This document shows positions 1 through 10,783 of a stretch of DNA of 64,000 bases, one piece after another. The notes under the pieces were generated by a model. The model saw only the letters and a list, made by a program, of their open reading frames with translations, made no database searches and was not told the origin of the DNA. Source of the DNA: Aciditerrimonas ferrireducens (GTDB lineage Bacteria > Actinomycetota > Acidimicrobiia > Acidimicrobiales > UBA8190); the NCBI RefSeq assembly GCF_023130475.1, contig NZ_JAKHEX010000002.1, positions 62,001-126,000 of the forward strand, read 5' to 3'. A program made the translations under genes and the position numbers. Position 1 is the stretch's first letter; every line of letters starts with the position of its first letter.

Positions 1-519
1 GTGAGCGGCCAGACCTACTTTTTCTTCGCGCCCCTGTTCATCCCGCTGTTCATCCTGGGGGTGCCGATCGCCGACATGGTCTTCGCCATCGTCCGCCGGA
101 CGGCCCGTCGCCAGGGGTTCCACACCCCGGACAAGGACCATGTGCACCATCGGTTGCTGCGGCTGGGCCACGGGCACCGGCGGACGGTGGTGATCCTGTG
201 GGCGTGGACGGCGGTGCTCTCGGGGTTCGTCCTGACGCCCTTGTTCGTGCCGGCCGGCAACGCGGTGATCCCCTTCGGGGCGGCGGTGCTGGGCCTGCTG
301 CTCTACACGTTCTTCCACCCGGGCCTGCACCGGGGCGGCGATCCGGGCGAGGTTGGGGCGACGACGGGCGTCGGCCAGGGAGACCCGGGGGCTGGGCCGT
401 TGCACGGGGACGAACCGGGGGCCGCCGAGCCGACGGCTGTCCTGGAGACCGTCCCGCCTGGCCCTCGGGCGCCGGGAAGCGGCGGCCCGCGGGCCACCCC
501 GCAGGACCCCTGGGCTTAG
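1..519 (+). CDS. WecA/Rfe-type polyprenyl-phosphate sugar-1-phosphate transferase (5' partial)
   Basis: Family-4 glycosyltransferase that would move a HexNAc-1-phosphate from a UDP-sugar to decaprenyl/undecaprenyl phosphate at the cytoplasmic membrane, starting a cell-envelope polymer. The gene runs in from outside the window, so the N-terminal catalytic helices are missing. What is seen is a hydrophobic segment (about residues 8-30), then the cytosolic loop DKDHVHHRLLRLGHGHRR, which is the HxHHR signature of WecA/TagO proteins, then two more membrane segments and a low-complexity Gly/Pro-rich tail. In mycobacteria rfe lies directly before atpI-atpB, and the same order here supports the call. 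The GTG at base 1 is simply in frame and is not a proposed start. Confidence 0.8.
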   Translation: MSGQTYFFFAPLFIPLFILGVPIADMVFAIVRRTARRQGFHTPDKDHVHHRLLRLGHGHRRTVVILWAWTAVLSGFVLTPLFVPAGNAVIPFGAAVLGLLLYTFFHPGLHRGGDPGEVGATTGVGQGDPGAGPLHGDEPGAAEPTAVLETVPPGPRAPGSGGPRATPQDPWA

Positions 520-691
520 GCGCCGCAGGCGCCCTGGTCAGTGGCCGTTTTGGCACCGGCCGCCGGGCGATGCCATCATGGCGCCCGTGCCGTATCCCGA
601 ACCTGCGTCGACCATGGCGCCGGTGACGTGCCCGTTGACGGGGCGCCGCCGGGTGGCCGGCTGACGGCGGCGGGGCGGAGCGATGGCTCGG

Positions 692-697
692 TACGCT
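692..697 (+). promoter_or_regulatory. -10-like box TACGCT for the atp operon
   Basis: TACGCT is followed by 7 nt and then the GTG start of the first atp gene at 705, so transcription would begin at or next to the start codon. No obvious -35 element is visible. Confidence 0.45.
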
Positions 698-704
698 CTG
701 CGCT

Positions 705-956
705 GTGGCGCGCGCGAGGCCAGCAGGCGGGGAGTCGAGCGGGCCGCAGGGGCCCGGGCAGCCGCCGTCCCCGGGGCTGTTCGATCTGCTGGCCTTGGGG
801 TTGACCATGGCCTTGCTGGTCGGCGGTGGCCTGGGGATCGGTCTCCTGGTGGACGACTGGCTGGGCAGCTCGCCCATCGCCACGTTCTGCGGCTTGGGCC
901 TCGGGGTGGTCTTCGCCGGCCTGGCGCTCTGGGACCGCTCGCGGCGCTACCTCTGA
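705..956 (+). CDS. AtpZ/AtpI-like small membrane protein
   Basis: An 83-residue protein with two membrane helices (about residues 28-50 and 57-75) separated by a short loop containing DDW. This pattern matches the AtpZ/AtpI family of small proteins encoded before bacterial F1Fo ATP synthases, which are thought to help assemble the c-ring or handle Mg2+. The N-terminus is Pro/Gly-rich and probably cytosolic. GTG at 705 is chosen because a -10-like box lies 7 nt upstream; there is no ribosome binding site. The next gene starts 34 nt downstream. Confidence 0.65.
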   Translation: MARARPAGGESSGPQGPGQPPSPGLFDLLALGLTMALLVGGGLGIGLLVDDWLGSSPIATFCGLGLGVVFAGLALWDRSRRYL

Positions 957-990
957 ACCCGCCCGGCACCGAGGAGGGGGGGCGGGCGCC

Positions 991-1419
991 ATGGTGAACG
1001 TCCTCTCGGCCCTCTCGGTGCCCCAGCTCTCCGTCCTGGCCCGGCGGACTGCTCTGGTCGCCCTCGGGGTAGGCGTGGTGGCCCTCATCGTGACCTTCGT
1101 GCTGGGCATGCCCCTGGCCGGCCTCGGGGTGTGCCTGGGGCTGGCCATGGCCCTGGTGAACTTCCGGCTGATCGCCCGGTCCACGGCTCGAGCCTCGGCG
1201 GCAGCCGAGCCGGCTCGGCGCCGGCCCCTGGTGACCTCGACGCTGGGACGCCTGGGGGCCATCAGCGTGGTGGCCCTCCTGCTGGCCTGGCTGGTCCGAC
1301 CCCTCGGGTTCGGCACCATCGTCGGCCTCGCCCTCTTCCAGTTCGCCCTGCTGGCCAACGTGGTGACCGCGCTGCTGCGGGACGGGGCCCTTCGGACCGA
1401 GGAGGACGGTCGGTCGTGA
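991..1419 (+). CDS. ATP synthase protein I-like (AtpI family)
   Basis: A 142-residue protein with four predicted membrane helices: about residues 18-38, 41-58, 84-102 and 107-128. It occupies the slot of mycobacterial Rv1303, between the glycosyltransferase and atpB, and resembles the ATP synthase I family of accessory proteins. ATG at 991 follows a GAGGAGGGGGG stretch. The last codons overlap the next gene: its GTG lies within the sequence GTGA that ends this frame, which indicates translational coupling. The exact function is not established for this family. Confidence 0.7.
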   Translation: MVNVLSALSVPQLSVLARRTALVALGVGVVALIVTFVLGMPLAGLGVCLGLAMALVNFRLIARSTARASAAAEPARRRPLVTSTLGRLGAISVVALLLAWLVRPLGFGTIVGLALFQFALLANVVTALLRDGALRTEEDGRS

Positions 1420-2198
1420 GTCTGCTGGGAAGCGGCCTGGGCCGGCTGGGCGGGGGCCTGCCGATCCTCGCCACGAACATCAGCGTCGGCGACCACCTGC
1501 ACGTGGCCGCCGGTGGCCTGACCTTCAACCTGGACACCCTCTGGGAGACCGGGGTGGCCATGCTGGTCGTCATCGGCCTGGGGCTGCTCGTCAGCCGGCG
1601 GGCCACCTCGGGCGTGCCGGGCAAGCTGCAGCTCATGTGGGAGATGGCTGTGGATGCGATCAACCGGCAGCTCGAAGGCTCGGTCGGGCCGCGGGGCCGG
1701 TCGATCGTGCCCTTGGCCCTGGCCCTGTTCGTCTTCATCTTGGTGGCCAACTGGCTGACCACCTTCGAGATAGGGGCGAAGATCGACCCCTTGGGGCCGC
1801 CGACCGCCGACATCAACCTCACCCTGGCCCTGGCGGTCATCGTGATCGTCCCGGTGCACGTCGCGTCGATCCGGACCCGAGGCCTTCGGGGCTACGTGAA
1901 GCACTACTTCAGCCCGTACCCCTTCCTGTTCCCGATCAACCTCGTCGAGGAGATCGCCAAGCCGATCACCCTGGCCCTGCGGCTCTTCGGCAACCTGCTC
2001 TCCAGCGTGCTCATGATCGCCCTGTTGGCCGCTCTGGCAGCGTGGACGATCGCCCACATCCCCATCGGCGACGTGGCCACCTTGCTCCTGGAGACGGTCT
2101 GGAAGCTCTTCGACTTGTTGATCGGGGCGATCCAGGCCTTCATCTTCTCCCTGTTGACCATCCTCTACTTCGATGCAGCCATGAGCGACGCCCACTGA
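1416..2198 (+). CDS. atpB: F1Fo ATP synthase subunit a
   Basis: Membrane subunit a, 260 residues, which provides the proton half-channels beside the c-ring. The conserved helix with ITLALRLFGNLLS is present and carries the essential arginine (in LRLFGN) that faces the c-ring carboxylate. There are about five to six membrane helices, and the start GTG overlaps the preceding stop (GTGA). A strong hairpin follows the stop at 2209-2229, before atpE. All operon partners follow in the order B-E-F-H-A-G-D-C. Confidence 0.97.
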   Translation: MSLLGSGLGRLGGGLPILATNISVGDHLHVAAGGLTFNLDTLWETGVAMLVVIGLGLLVSRRATSGVPGKLQLMWEMAVDAINRQLEGSVGPRGRSIVPLALALFVFILVANWLTTFEIGAKIDPLGPPTADINLTLALAVIVIVPVHVASIRTRGLRGYVKHYFSPYPFLFPINLVEEIAKPITLALRLFGNLLSSVLMIALLAALAAWTIAHIPIGDVATLLLETVWKLFDLLIGAIQAFIFSLLTILYFDAAMSDAH

Positions 2199-2208
2199 CC
2201 CCGCCGCT

Positions 2209-2229
2209 GGGCCAGCCGACGGCTGGCCC
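2209..2229 (+). other. Perfect inverted repeat between atpB and atpE
   Basis: Ten-base perfect inverted repeat around a single A (GGGCCAGCCG / CGGCTGGCCC). No T-run follows, so it does not look like a full terminator. In an ATP synthase operon it could act in mRNA processing or in setting the high c-subunit yield. Confidence 0.5.
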
Positions 2230-2300
2230 GAAGGCGCGCCGCCGAGCTGGCGGCACCGAGTTCCCCCCGACCCAGCAACCCCGAGAAGGAGCAGACCACG

Positions 2301-2570
2301 ATGGCAGCGGACAAAGCCCTCGACCAGGCGATCAGCCTCGCCGGCGCCATGGTCGGCGGCGGCCTCCTGATGGGTGGTGGCGCCGTCGGCGCCGCCATCG
2401 GTGACGGCCTGGCCGGGAGCCAGACCATCGCCGGGGTCGCCCGCCAGCCCGAGGCCCAGGGACGGCTGTTCACCATCATGTTCCTGACCGTCGGCCTGGT
2501 CGAGGCCATGTACTTCATCAACCTGGCCTTCACCGCCCTCTTCGTCTTCTCGCTCTACAAGAAGGGCTGA
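2301..2570 (+). CDS. atpE: F1Fo ATP synthase subunit c
   Basis: Proteolipid of the rotor ring, 89 residues, folding as two helices joined by the polar loop VARQPEAQ. The ion-carrying carboxylate is Glu68 in [10 protein letters not shown]. Asp35 matches Asp28 of the mycobacterial protein. The residue after the glutamate is Ala rather than Ser/Thr, which argues for proton and not sodium coupling. The protein closely resembles mycobacterial AtpE, but Met70 stands where M. tuberculosis has Ala63, a bedaquiline-contact position. An AGAAGGAG ribosome site precedes the ATG. Confidence 0.98.
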   Translation: MAADKALDQAISLAGAMVGGGLLMGGGAVGAAIGDGLAGSQTIAGVARQPEAQGRLFTIMFLTVGLVEAMYFINLAFTALFVFSLYKKG

Positions 2571-2634
2571 GGATGGCCGGCTGGGAGGTGCCGGGCCGGG
2601 TCGGCCGGCAGGGGCCGAGGGGAGGTGCGACGCG

Positions 2635-3162
2635 GTGATCGCCTCGAACTTCCTGGTCCCCAACGGGACCTTCATCGTCGAGATCATCGCCTTCCTGATC
2701 GTCCTGGCCGTGATCGGCTGGAAGGTGGTGCCGATCCTGAACAAGGCCTTGGAGGAGCGCCAAGGGCAGATCAAGGCCTCCTTGGAGGCCGCCGAGGCGG
2801 CCCGGGCCGAGGCCGACGCGCGCCGGCGGGAGCGGGAGCAGATCCTGGAGGAGGCCCGGGCCCAGGCCCGTGAGATCGTGGCCCAGGCCAACGCCACGGC
2901 CGAGCGTCTCCGGGAGGAGGCCCAGCGGCGGGCCCAGGAGGAGCACGACCGGATCGTGGCGTCGGCCGAGCAGGAGATCGCCCAGGCCCGCCAGCGAGCC
3001 GTGGACGAGGTGAGCGCCCAGGTCGGTGCCCTGGTGTTGGCGGTGGCCCGGCAGGTCGTCGGTCGGGAGGTGGACGCCGAGGCCCATCGGGCTTTGCTCG
3101 ACGAGGCGGCGGCGGCCCTGCGGGCCTCGACGGACTCGGCCGCGGCGAACGCCGCGCACTGA
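2635..3162 (+). CDS. atpF: F1Fo ATP synthase subunit b
   Basis: Peripheral stalk subunit, 175 residues. One N-terminal membrane helix (about 12-32) is followed by a long, highly charged coiled-coil helix with many Ala-Glu-Arg repeats (about 38-150) that dimerises and reaches up to the F1 head through subunit delta. The GTG start at 2635 follows a GAGGGGAGG stretch. Unlike mycobacteria, which carry a fused b-delta protein beside b, there is no second b-type gene here: delta is encoded separately just downstream. Confidence 0.95.
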   Translation: MIASNFLVPNGTFIVEIIAFLIVLAVIGWKVVPILNKALEERQGQIKASLEAAEAARAEADARRREREQILEEARAQAREIVAQANATAERLREEAQRRAQEEHDRIVASAEQEIAQARQRAVDEVSAQVGALVLAVARQVVGREVDAEAHRALLDEAAAALRASTDSAAANAAH

Positions 3163-3189
3163 GGCGGCCAGAGGCGAGGGCAGAGGACG

Positions 3190-4188
3190 ATGGACCTGGC
3201 GACCCGGGGCTACACCCTGACGGTCTGCCGCCAGGGCAGCGAGGATGTCGCTCGGCGCCTGGCCGACGAGCTGGCCCAGGTGAGCGAACTGGTGGAAGGC
3301 CAAGCCGACCTGGCCATGGCGGTGAGCGACGTGGCCGTCGCCCTGCCGGCGCGGCGGGCCATCCTGCAGGACCTCTTCGCCGAGCGGGTGGCGCCGGCGA
3401 CCTGGCGGGTCGTGCGGTTCACCGTCGAGACCGAACGGGCACCGGAGCTGCTGAGCGCGTTGTTGGCCGTGGTCGAGCTGGTCCGGTTGCAGGCGGAGCG
3501 GCCCGAGGAGGTCGAAGCGCAGGACGACCGACCCCTCGGGCACGGGGCCCTGCGCCGGCTCCTGCGGGGGGTGGCGGCCGCCGCCTTCGAGGAGGTCGAG
3601 GACGCCGAGACCCTCAGGGAGGTCGAGGACGAGCTGTTCCGCTTCGCCCGGATCGTCGAGGCCCACGGGGAGCTGCGGCGGGCCCTGCGGGACCACGGGG
3701 TGCCGGCCCGAGGGCGGGTCGCCCTGGTGCGCTCCTTGCTGGCCGAGCGGGCCCATCCGGCGACCGTGACGGTGGTCGGCGAAGCGGTCCGGCTCCGGCT
3801 GCGCGACGCCGTCGGGGTCCTGGACTGGCTGGCCGAGCGGGCCGCCGAGGCCCGGGGGTGGCGGATCGGTCGGGTGACGGCTGCCCGGGAGGTCGACGCG
3901 GACGAGCAGCGGGCCCTGGCTGCGGCCCTGGAGCAGCTGACCGGTCGGCCGGTCGAGCTGCAGGTGACGCTGGACCCGGCGCTGCTCGGCGGCGCCCGGG
4001 TCGAGATCGGGGACCTGCTGGTGGACGCCACGACGGCTCACCGGCTGGCCGAGGTGGGCGAGCGGTTGCGGGTGCCCGAAGGGGCGGTCCGGGCCGCGTT
4101 CGAAGCGGCAGGTCGCCCCGGTGCGGGGCGGCCCACGGGCGGCCCAAGCGGGCGGGCCCTGGGACAGGAGGGATCGGAGCGTGGCTGA
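3190..4188 (+). CDS. atpH: F1Fo ATP synthase subunit delta with duplicated N-terminal domain
   Basis: Peripheral stalk subunit joining b to the top of F1. At 332 residues it is almost twice the usual length (about 180). Two delta-type helical domains can be read: one at about residues 10-105 (with [18 protein letters not shown]) and one at about 145-235 (with [19 protein letters not shown]), followed by the usual C-terminal region ([26 protein letters not shown]). A similar extra N-terminal domain is known within the mycobacterial b-delta fusion; here it sits in a stand-alone delta without a b-type helix. The end overlaps atpA by 8 nt. Confidence 0.93.
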   Translation: MDLATRGYTLTVCRQGSEDVARRLADELAQVSELVEGQADLAMAVSDVAVALPARRAILQDLFAERVAPATWRVVRFTVETERAPELLSALLAVVELVRLQAERPEEVEAQDDRPLGHGALRRLLRGVAAAAFEEVEDAETLREVEDELFRFARIVEAHGELRRALRDHGVPARGRVALVRSLLAERAHPATVTVVGEAVRLRLRDAVGVLDWLAERAAEARGWRIGRVTAAREVDADEQRALAAALEQLTGRPVELQVTLDPALLGGARVEIGDLLVDATTAHRLAEVGERLRVPEGAVRAAFEAAGRPGAGRPTGGPSGRALGQEGSERG

Positions 4189-5704
4189 GCTGACCATCAA
4201 CGCCGAGGAGATCGCCGCCGTCCTGGCGCGGCACGTGAGCGAGTACCAGCCGGGGGTCGCCGCCGAGCAGGTCGGCCGCATCGTCGAGGTCGGCGACGGC
4301 ATCGCCCGGGTCTCGGGACTGCCCGGTGCGGCAGTGAACGAGCTGCTGGAGTTCGAGGACGGGACGGTCGGCCTGGCCCTGAACCTCGACGAGGACACCA
4401 TCGGGTGCGTCGTCCTGGGCGACGACACCGGCCTGGAGGAGGAGCAGCTGGTCCGGGCCACCGGGCGGATTCTCTCGGTGCCGGTCGGCGACGGCCTGTT
4501 GGGCCGGGTGGTGAACCCCCTCGGGGAGCCCATCGACGGCAAGGGGGTCATCCAGGCCACCGAGACCCGCCGGCTCGAGGTCCAGGCCCCCGGGATCGTC
4601 GACCGTCAGCCGGTCAAGGAACCGCTGCAGACCGGCATCAAGGCCATCGACGCCATGACCCCCATCGGCCGGGGGCAGCGGGAGCTGATCATCGGGGACC
4701 GCAAGACCGGCAAGACCACGGTGGCGATCGACACGATCATCAACCAGCGGGGCCAGGGCGTGAAGTGCATCTACGTGGCCATCGGGCAGAAGGGGTCGTC
4801 CATCGCCCAGACGGTGGCCACCCTGGCCGAGCACGGGGCCCTGGAGTACACGGTGGTGGTGGCCGCGGCGGCTTCCGAGCCTGCCCCGTTCAAGTACCTG
4901 GCGCCCTACGCCGGCTGCGCCATGGGCCAGCACTGGATGGAGCACGGCGAGCACGCCCTGATCGTCTACGACGACCTCTCGAAGCAGGCCGAGGCCTACC
5001 GGCAGCTCTCGCTGCTACTCCGGCGGCCCCCGGGGCGGGAGGCGTACCCGGGCGACGTCTTCTACCTCCACAGCCGGCTGCTGGAGCGGGCGGCCAAGCT
5101 CTCCGACGAGAAGGGCGGGGGTTCGCTGACCGCCCTGCCGATCATCGAGACGAAGGCCGGCGACGTGTCGGCCTACATCCCGACGAACGTCATCTCCATC
5201 ACCGACGGCCAGGTCTACCTGGAGTCCGAGCTGTTCTACGCCGGGGTCCGGCCGGCGATGAACGTGGGCATCTCCGTCTCCCGGGTCGGTGGGGCGGCCC
5301 AGGTGCGGGCCATGCGGTCGGTCTCGGGGACCTTGAAGATCGACCTGGCCCAGTTCCGCGAGCTGGAGGCCTTCGCCACCTTCGGCTCGGAGCTCGACAA
5401 GGTCTCCCAGGCCCAGCTGGAGCGGGGCTACCGGCTGACCGAGCTGCTCAAGCAGCCCCAGAACGCCCCGATGCCGGTCGAGGAGCAGGTCGTGGTGATC
5501 TACGCCGGCACGAAGGGCTACGTGGACCGGGTCCCGGTCGCCGAGGTCCGGCGCTACGAGCAGGAGCTGCTGGCCTGGCTGCGGGCCGAGCAGGCCGACC
5601 TGCTGGCCCACATCCGGGACACGGGGCAGCTGCCCGAGGGGGACCGGTTGGACCAGGTCCTCTCGACGTTCACCGAGCGGTTCACCGCCGGCCTGGGGAG
5701 CTGA
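4181..5704 (+). CDS. atpA: F1Fo ATP synthase subunit alpha
   Basis: Non-catalytic nucleotide-binding subunit of the F1 head, 507 residues, the normal length. The Walker A motif is GDRKTGKTT, and the signature [17 protein letters not shown] of the alpha/beta family is present. The GTG start at 4181 lies inside the end of atpH and is preceded by ACAGGAGG, so translation is likely coupled to atpH. The C-terminus is ordinary and lacks an obvious long extension of the mycobacterial type. Confidence 0.98.
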   Translation: MAELTINAEEIAAVLARHVSEYQPGVAAEQVGRIVEVGDGIARVSGLPGAAVNELLEFEDGTVGLALNLDEDTIGCVVLGDDTGLEEEQLVRATGRILSVPVGDGLLGRVVNPLGEPIDGKGVIQATETRRLEVQAPGIVDRQPVKEPLQTGIKAIDAMTPIGRGQRELIIGDRKTGKTTVAIDTIINQRGQGVKCIYVAIGQKGSSIAQTVATLAEHGALEYTVVVAAAASEPAPFKYLAPYAGCAMGQHWMEHGEHALIVYDDLSKQAEAYRQLSLLLRRPPGREAYPGDVFYLHSRLLERAAKLSDEKGGGSLTALPIIETKAGDVSAYIPTNVISITDGQVYLESELFYAGVRPAMNVGISVSRVGGAAQVRAMRSVSGTLKIDLAQFRELEAFATFGSELDKVSQAQLERGYRLTELLKQPQNAPMPVEEQVVVIYAGTKGYVDRVPVAEVRRYEQELLAWLRAEQADLLAHIRDTGQLPEGDRLDQVLSTFTERFTAGLGS

Positions 5705-5705
5705 G

Positions 5706-8184
<2,479 letters not shown>

Positions 8185-8186
8185 CC

Positions 8187-8615
8187 GTGGCCCTGCCGGC
8201 GGCCGTCGTGACCCCCGAGCGGGTGCTGGTGCGGACCGAGGCGACCGAGGTCCACCTGCGGACCGAGGAGGGCGAAGCCGCGTTCCTCCCAGGCCACACC
8301 CCCCTGATCGGGGCGCTCGTGCCCTGCCTGCTGCGGGTGGTCGAGGCCGAGGGCGAGCAGCGCCTGGCGGTCCACGGCGGGTTCGTCCACGTCGAGCAGG
8401 CCGGCCTGGTGGTCCTGACCCCGGTGGCCGAGCGAGCCGAGGAGATCGATGTGGCCCGGGCCCAGCGGGCCCGGGAGCGGGCCGAGGCCCGCTTGGCCGA
8501 GCTGCGCAACGCCGAGGCCCCACCCGAGGAGCTGGCCGCGGTCGAGGCCGCCTTGGCCCGGGCTCAGCTCCGCCTGGAGGTGGCCGCTGGCGGCGGGCCG
8601 GGCACCGGCAGCTGA
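8187..8615 (+). CDS. atpC: F1Fo ATP synthase subunit epsilon
   Basis: Regulatory rotor subunit, 142 residues. The N-terminal beta-sandwich (about residues 5-88) contains EEGEAAFLPGHTPLIGAL, the family hallmark. Two C-terminal helices follow (about 90-135), with a Gly-rich tail. It begins 2 nt after atpD and closes the operon. A GC-rich inverted repeat (GGGGCCGGCCCC) in the 25-nt gap to the convergent next gene may stop transcription from both sides. Confidence 0.95.
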   Translation: MALPAAVVTPERVLVRTEATEVHLRTEEGEAAFLPGHTPLIGALVPCLLRVVEAEGEQRLAVHGGFVHVEQAGLVVLTPVAERAEEIDVARAQRARERAEARLAELRNAEAPPEELAAVEAALARAQLRLEVAAGGGPGTGS

Positions 8616-8616
8616 G

Positions 8617-8637
8617 CCGCCGGGGCCGGCCCCGCGG
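8617..8637. terminator. GC-rich inverted repeat between convergent genes
   Basis: The self-complementary core GGGGCCGGCCCC, with partly complementary flanks, lies between the ends of atpC and the convergent efflux gene. No T-tract is present, so it is a candidate bidirectional stop only. Confidence 0.35.
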
Positions 8638-8640
8638 ACT

Positions 8641-9594
8641 TCAGGGGTGCACGGCCCGTTCGTGGTCCAGGTGGCTGGCCGGCTCGATCTGGAAGGTCGA
8701 GTGCTCGACGTCGAAGTGGTCGGCGAGGCACTCCTGGAGGTCGTCGAGGAGGGCGCCGGCCCGGCTCTGGAGGACGCGGTCGTCGACGACCACGTGGGCG
8801 GTGAGGATCGGGAGGCCTGAGGTGAGGCTCCAGGCGTGGAGGTCGTGGACGGCCACCACGCCGGGCAGGGCCAGGAGGTGCTGGTGGACCTCGGCCAAGG
8901 CCACCTCGGCTGGGGCGGCCTGGAGGAGGATCCGACCCGAGCGCCGTAGGAGGTCCCAGCCGGTGCGGACCATGAGGGCCACCACGAGGAGCGACGCCGC
9001 GGTGTCGGCCAGCTCGACGTGGGCGACCAGGATGAGGACCCCGGCGAGCAAGGTGGCGAGGAAGGCAGCCAGGTCGGCGACCATGTGGCGGAAGGCCCCC
9101 TCGACGTTCAGCGACCCCCGGTCCGCCTTCGTCAGGAGCGCAGTGGCGGCCAGGTTGACGAGGACCCCGGCGGCCGCCACCCCGACGACCGTGGCGCCCT
9201 CGACCCGAACCGCGGGGTGCAGGAGGCGGCTGATGGCGCTCTCGACGACCAGGGCGGCGGCCACCACGAGGGCGATCCCGTTCGCCGCGGCCGAGAGGAT
9301 CTCGGCCCGCTGGAGGCCGTAGGTCCACGGACCCCCGGCGGGTCGGCGGGCCAGCCGGATGGCCGCCACGGCCCCCACGAGGGCCCCCGCGTCGGTCAGC
9401 ATGTGGCCGGCGTCGGCGAGCAGCGCCAGGGAGTGGGCGAGGACCCCGAGGACGACCTCGGCGACCAGGAAACCCCCGATGAGCACCAGGGCCTGGAGGA
9501 GGGCCCGCTCGTCGGTAGCGGTGCCGTGCCCAAGGCCGTGGTGGTGGTCAGCGTGCGGGGCGCGGGTCCGGGGCCGCGGGGCGGGCCGGTCCAT
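8641..9594 (-). CDS. Cation diffusion facilitator (CzcD/ZitB-like) metal exporter
   Basis: Proton-driven exporter of zinc or related divalent metals in the cytoplasmic membrane, 317 residues. A His-rich N-terminus (PHADHHHGLGHG) is followed by six membrane helices (about 30-220). Both halves of the transport site are present: HMLTD in helix 2 and HMVAD in helix 5, the HxxxD/HxxxD pair associated with zinc. The C-terminal cytosolic ferredoxin-like domain has VHDLHAWSLTSG. A -10-like box TACCGT lies 6 nt before the ATG, suggesting a leaderless transcript. The gene diverges from cbiD. Confidence 0.92.
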   Translation of the reverse strand: MDRPAPRPRTRAPHADHHHGLGHGTATDERALLQALVLIGGFLVAEVVLGVLAHSLALLADAGHMLTDAGALVGAVAAIRLARRPAGGPWTYGLQRAEILSAAANGIALVVAAALVVESAISRLLHPAVRVEGATVVGVAAAGVLVNLAATALLTKADRGSLNVEGAFRHMVADLAAFLATLLAGVLILVAHVELADTAASLLVVALMVRTGWDLLRRSGRILLQAAPAEVALAEVHQHLLALPGVVAVHDLHAWSLTSGLPILTAHVVVDDRVLQSRAGALLDDLQECLADHFDVEHSTFQIEPASHLDHERAVHP

Positions 9595-9600
9595 GGGCTG

Positions 9601-9606
9601 ACGGTA
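9601..9606 (-). promoter_or_regulatory. -10-like box TACCGT for the cation exporter
   Basis: On the minus strand TACCGT is followed by 6 nt and the ATG at 9594, the same spacing as at thirteen other starts in the window. Confidence 0.45.
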
Positions 9607-9656
9607 GCGGAGGCCCAGGTAGGGGGCAACGCTGGCGGCCGGTCGCCCCGGGGCGT

Positions 9657-9662
9657 CAGACT
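9657..9662 (+). promoter_or_regulatory. -10-like box CAGACT for cbiD
   Basis: CAGACT lies 6 nt before the GTG at 9669. The same hexamer with 6-7 nt spacing precedes glmU and the ilvB leader peptide. Confidence 0.45.
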
Positions 9663-9668
9663 GGCGGG

Positions 9669-10775
9669 GTGCCCGACGCGCCCCGGCGACCCCACGAGCC
9701 GGCCCTCAGCCCTGAGGTGGCCCGTCGTCGACGGGGCCTGCGCACCGGCTGGACCACCGGCACCTGCGCTAGCGCGGCGGCCAAGGCCGCCGCCCTGGCC
9801 GCGTGGACCGGTCAGCGCCCGACCGAGGTCGAGGTCGGCCTGCCGAGCGGCCAGCGGGTCCGGTTCCCGGTCGAATGGGACCAGGAGGGCCGGGCGGTGG
9901 TGGTGAAGGATGCCGGCGACGACCCGGACTGCACCGACGGGGCCCGCATGACGGCTGCCGTGGCCCCTGGCCGGGGGCCGGGCACCGAGCTGCTGGCCGG
10001 CGAGGGGGTCGGCACGGTCACGAAGCCCGGCCTGGGCCTGGCGGTCGGCGGTCCGGCCATCACCCCGGTGCCCCGCCGGATGATCCTGGCCGCCCTGGCC
10101 GAGGTGAGCCCCGAGCCCCTGGTGGTGACCTTCTCGGTGCCCGACGGGGAGCGGATGGCGGAGGAGACGACGAACGCCCGGCTGGGGATCCTCGGGGGCA
10201 TCTCCATCCTGGGCACCACCGGCATCGTCCGCCCCTTCTCGACCGCCTCCTACCGGGCCTCGGTGGTCCAGCAGGTCGACGTGGCCAGCGCCCAGGGCGA
10301 GCGGACCGTGGTCCTCGCCACCGGGGCCCGCTCCCTCGCCGCGGCCGAACGGCTGCACCCCGGGCTGGACCCGGTGTGCTTCGTGGAGGTCGGGGACTTC
10401 ACCGGGGTGGCCCTGCGGCGCTGCGTCCGCCAGGGGGTGGCCCAGGTGGTCTTCGTGGGCATGGCCGGCAAGGTCAGCAAGCTGGCGGCCGGGGTGATGA
10501 TGACCCACTTCCACCGCTCCGACGTCGACACCGGCCTGCTCGAGGAGGCGGCTCGGGCCACCGGCGCGCCCCCGGCGGTGGTGGCCGCGGCCCGAGCCAC
10601 CGCCACCGCCCGGCACTTCTGCGAGGTCTGCCTGGCCGAGGGCTTCCTCGCGCCCCTCCAGCTGCTCTGCGAGCAGGCCCGGGCGGCCTGCCGGACCTTC
10701 GTGGACGGTGCCCTGGCCGTGGAGGTCGTGATGGTGGACTTCGAGGGCCAGCAGGTCCTCGGCTGGGCTCGGTAG
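9669..10775 (+). CDS. cbiD: Cobalt-precorrin-5B C1-methyltransferase
   Basis: SAM-dependent enzyme of the anaerobic cobalamin route that methylates C1 of the corrin ring; 368 residues, normal length. The N-terminal signature LRTGWTTGTCASAAAKAAA is typical, as are VKDAGDDPDCTDGA, GVGTVTKPGLGLAVGGPAI and FVGMAGKVSKLAAGVMMTHFHRSDVD. It is encoded alone, with no other cob/cbi gene within the window. That leaves open whether the cell has the full pathway. It fits with meaB downstream, whose partner enzyme is B12-dependent. Confidence 0.95.
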   Translation: MPDAPRRPHEPALSPEVARRRRGLRTGWTTGTCASAAAKAAALAAWTGQRPTEVEVGLPSGQRVRFPVEWDQEGRAVVVKDAGDDPDCTDGARMTAAVAPGRGPGTELLAGEGVGTVTKPGLGLAVGGPAITPVPRRMILAALAEVSPEPLVVTFSVPDGERMAEETTNARLGILGGISILGTTGIVRPFSTASYRASVVQQVDVASAQGERTVVLATGARSLAAAERLHPGLDPVCFVEVGDFTGVALRRCVRQGVAQVVFVGMAGKVSKLAAGVMMTHFHRSDVDTGLLEEAARATGAPPAVVAAARATATARHFCEVCLAEGFLAPLQLLCEQARAACRTFVDGALAVEVVMVDFEGQQVLGWAR

Positions 10776-10778
10776 CCT
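10773..10778 (+). promoter_or_regulatory. -10-like box TAGCCT
   Basis: TAGCCT lies 5 nt before the ATG at 10784 and overlaps the end of cbiD. Confidence 0.45.
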
Positions 10779-10783
10779 GTCGC

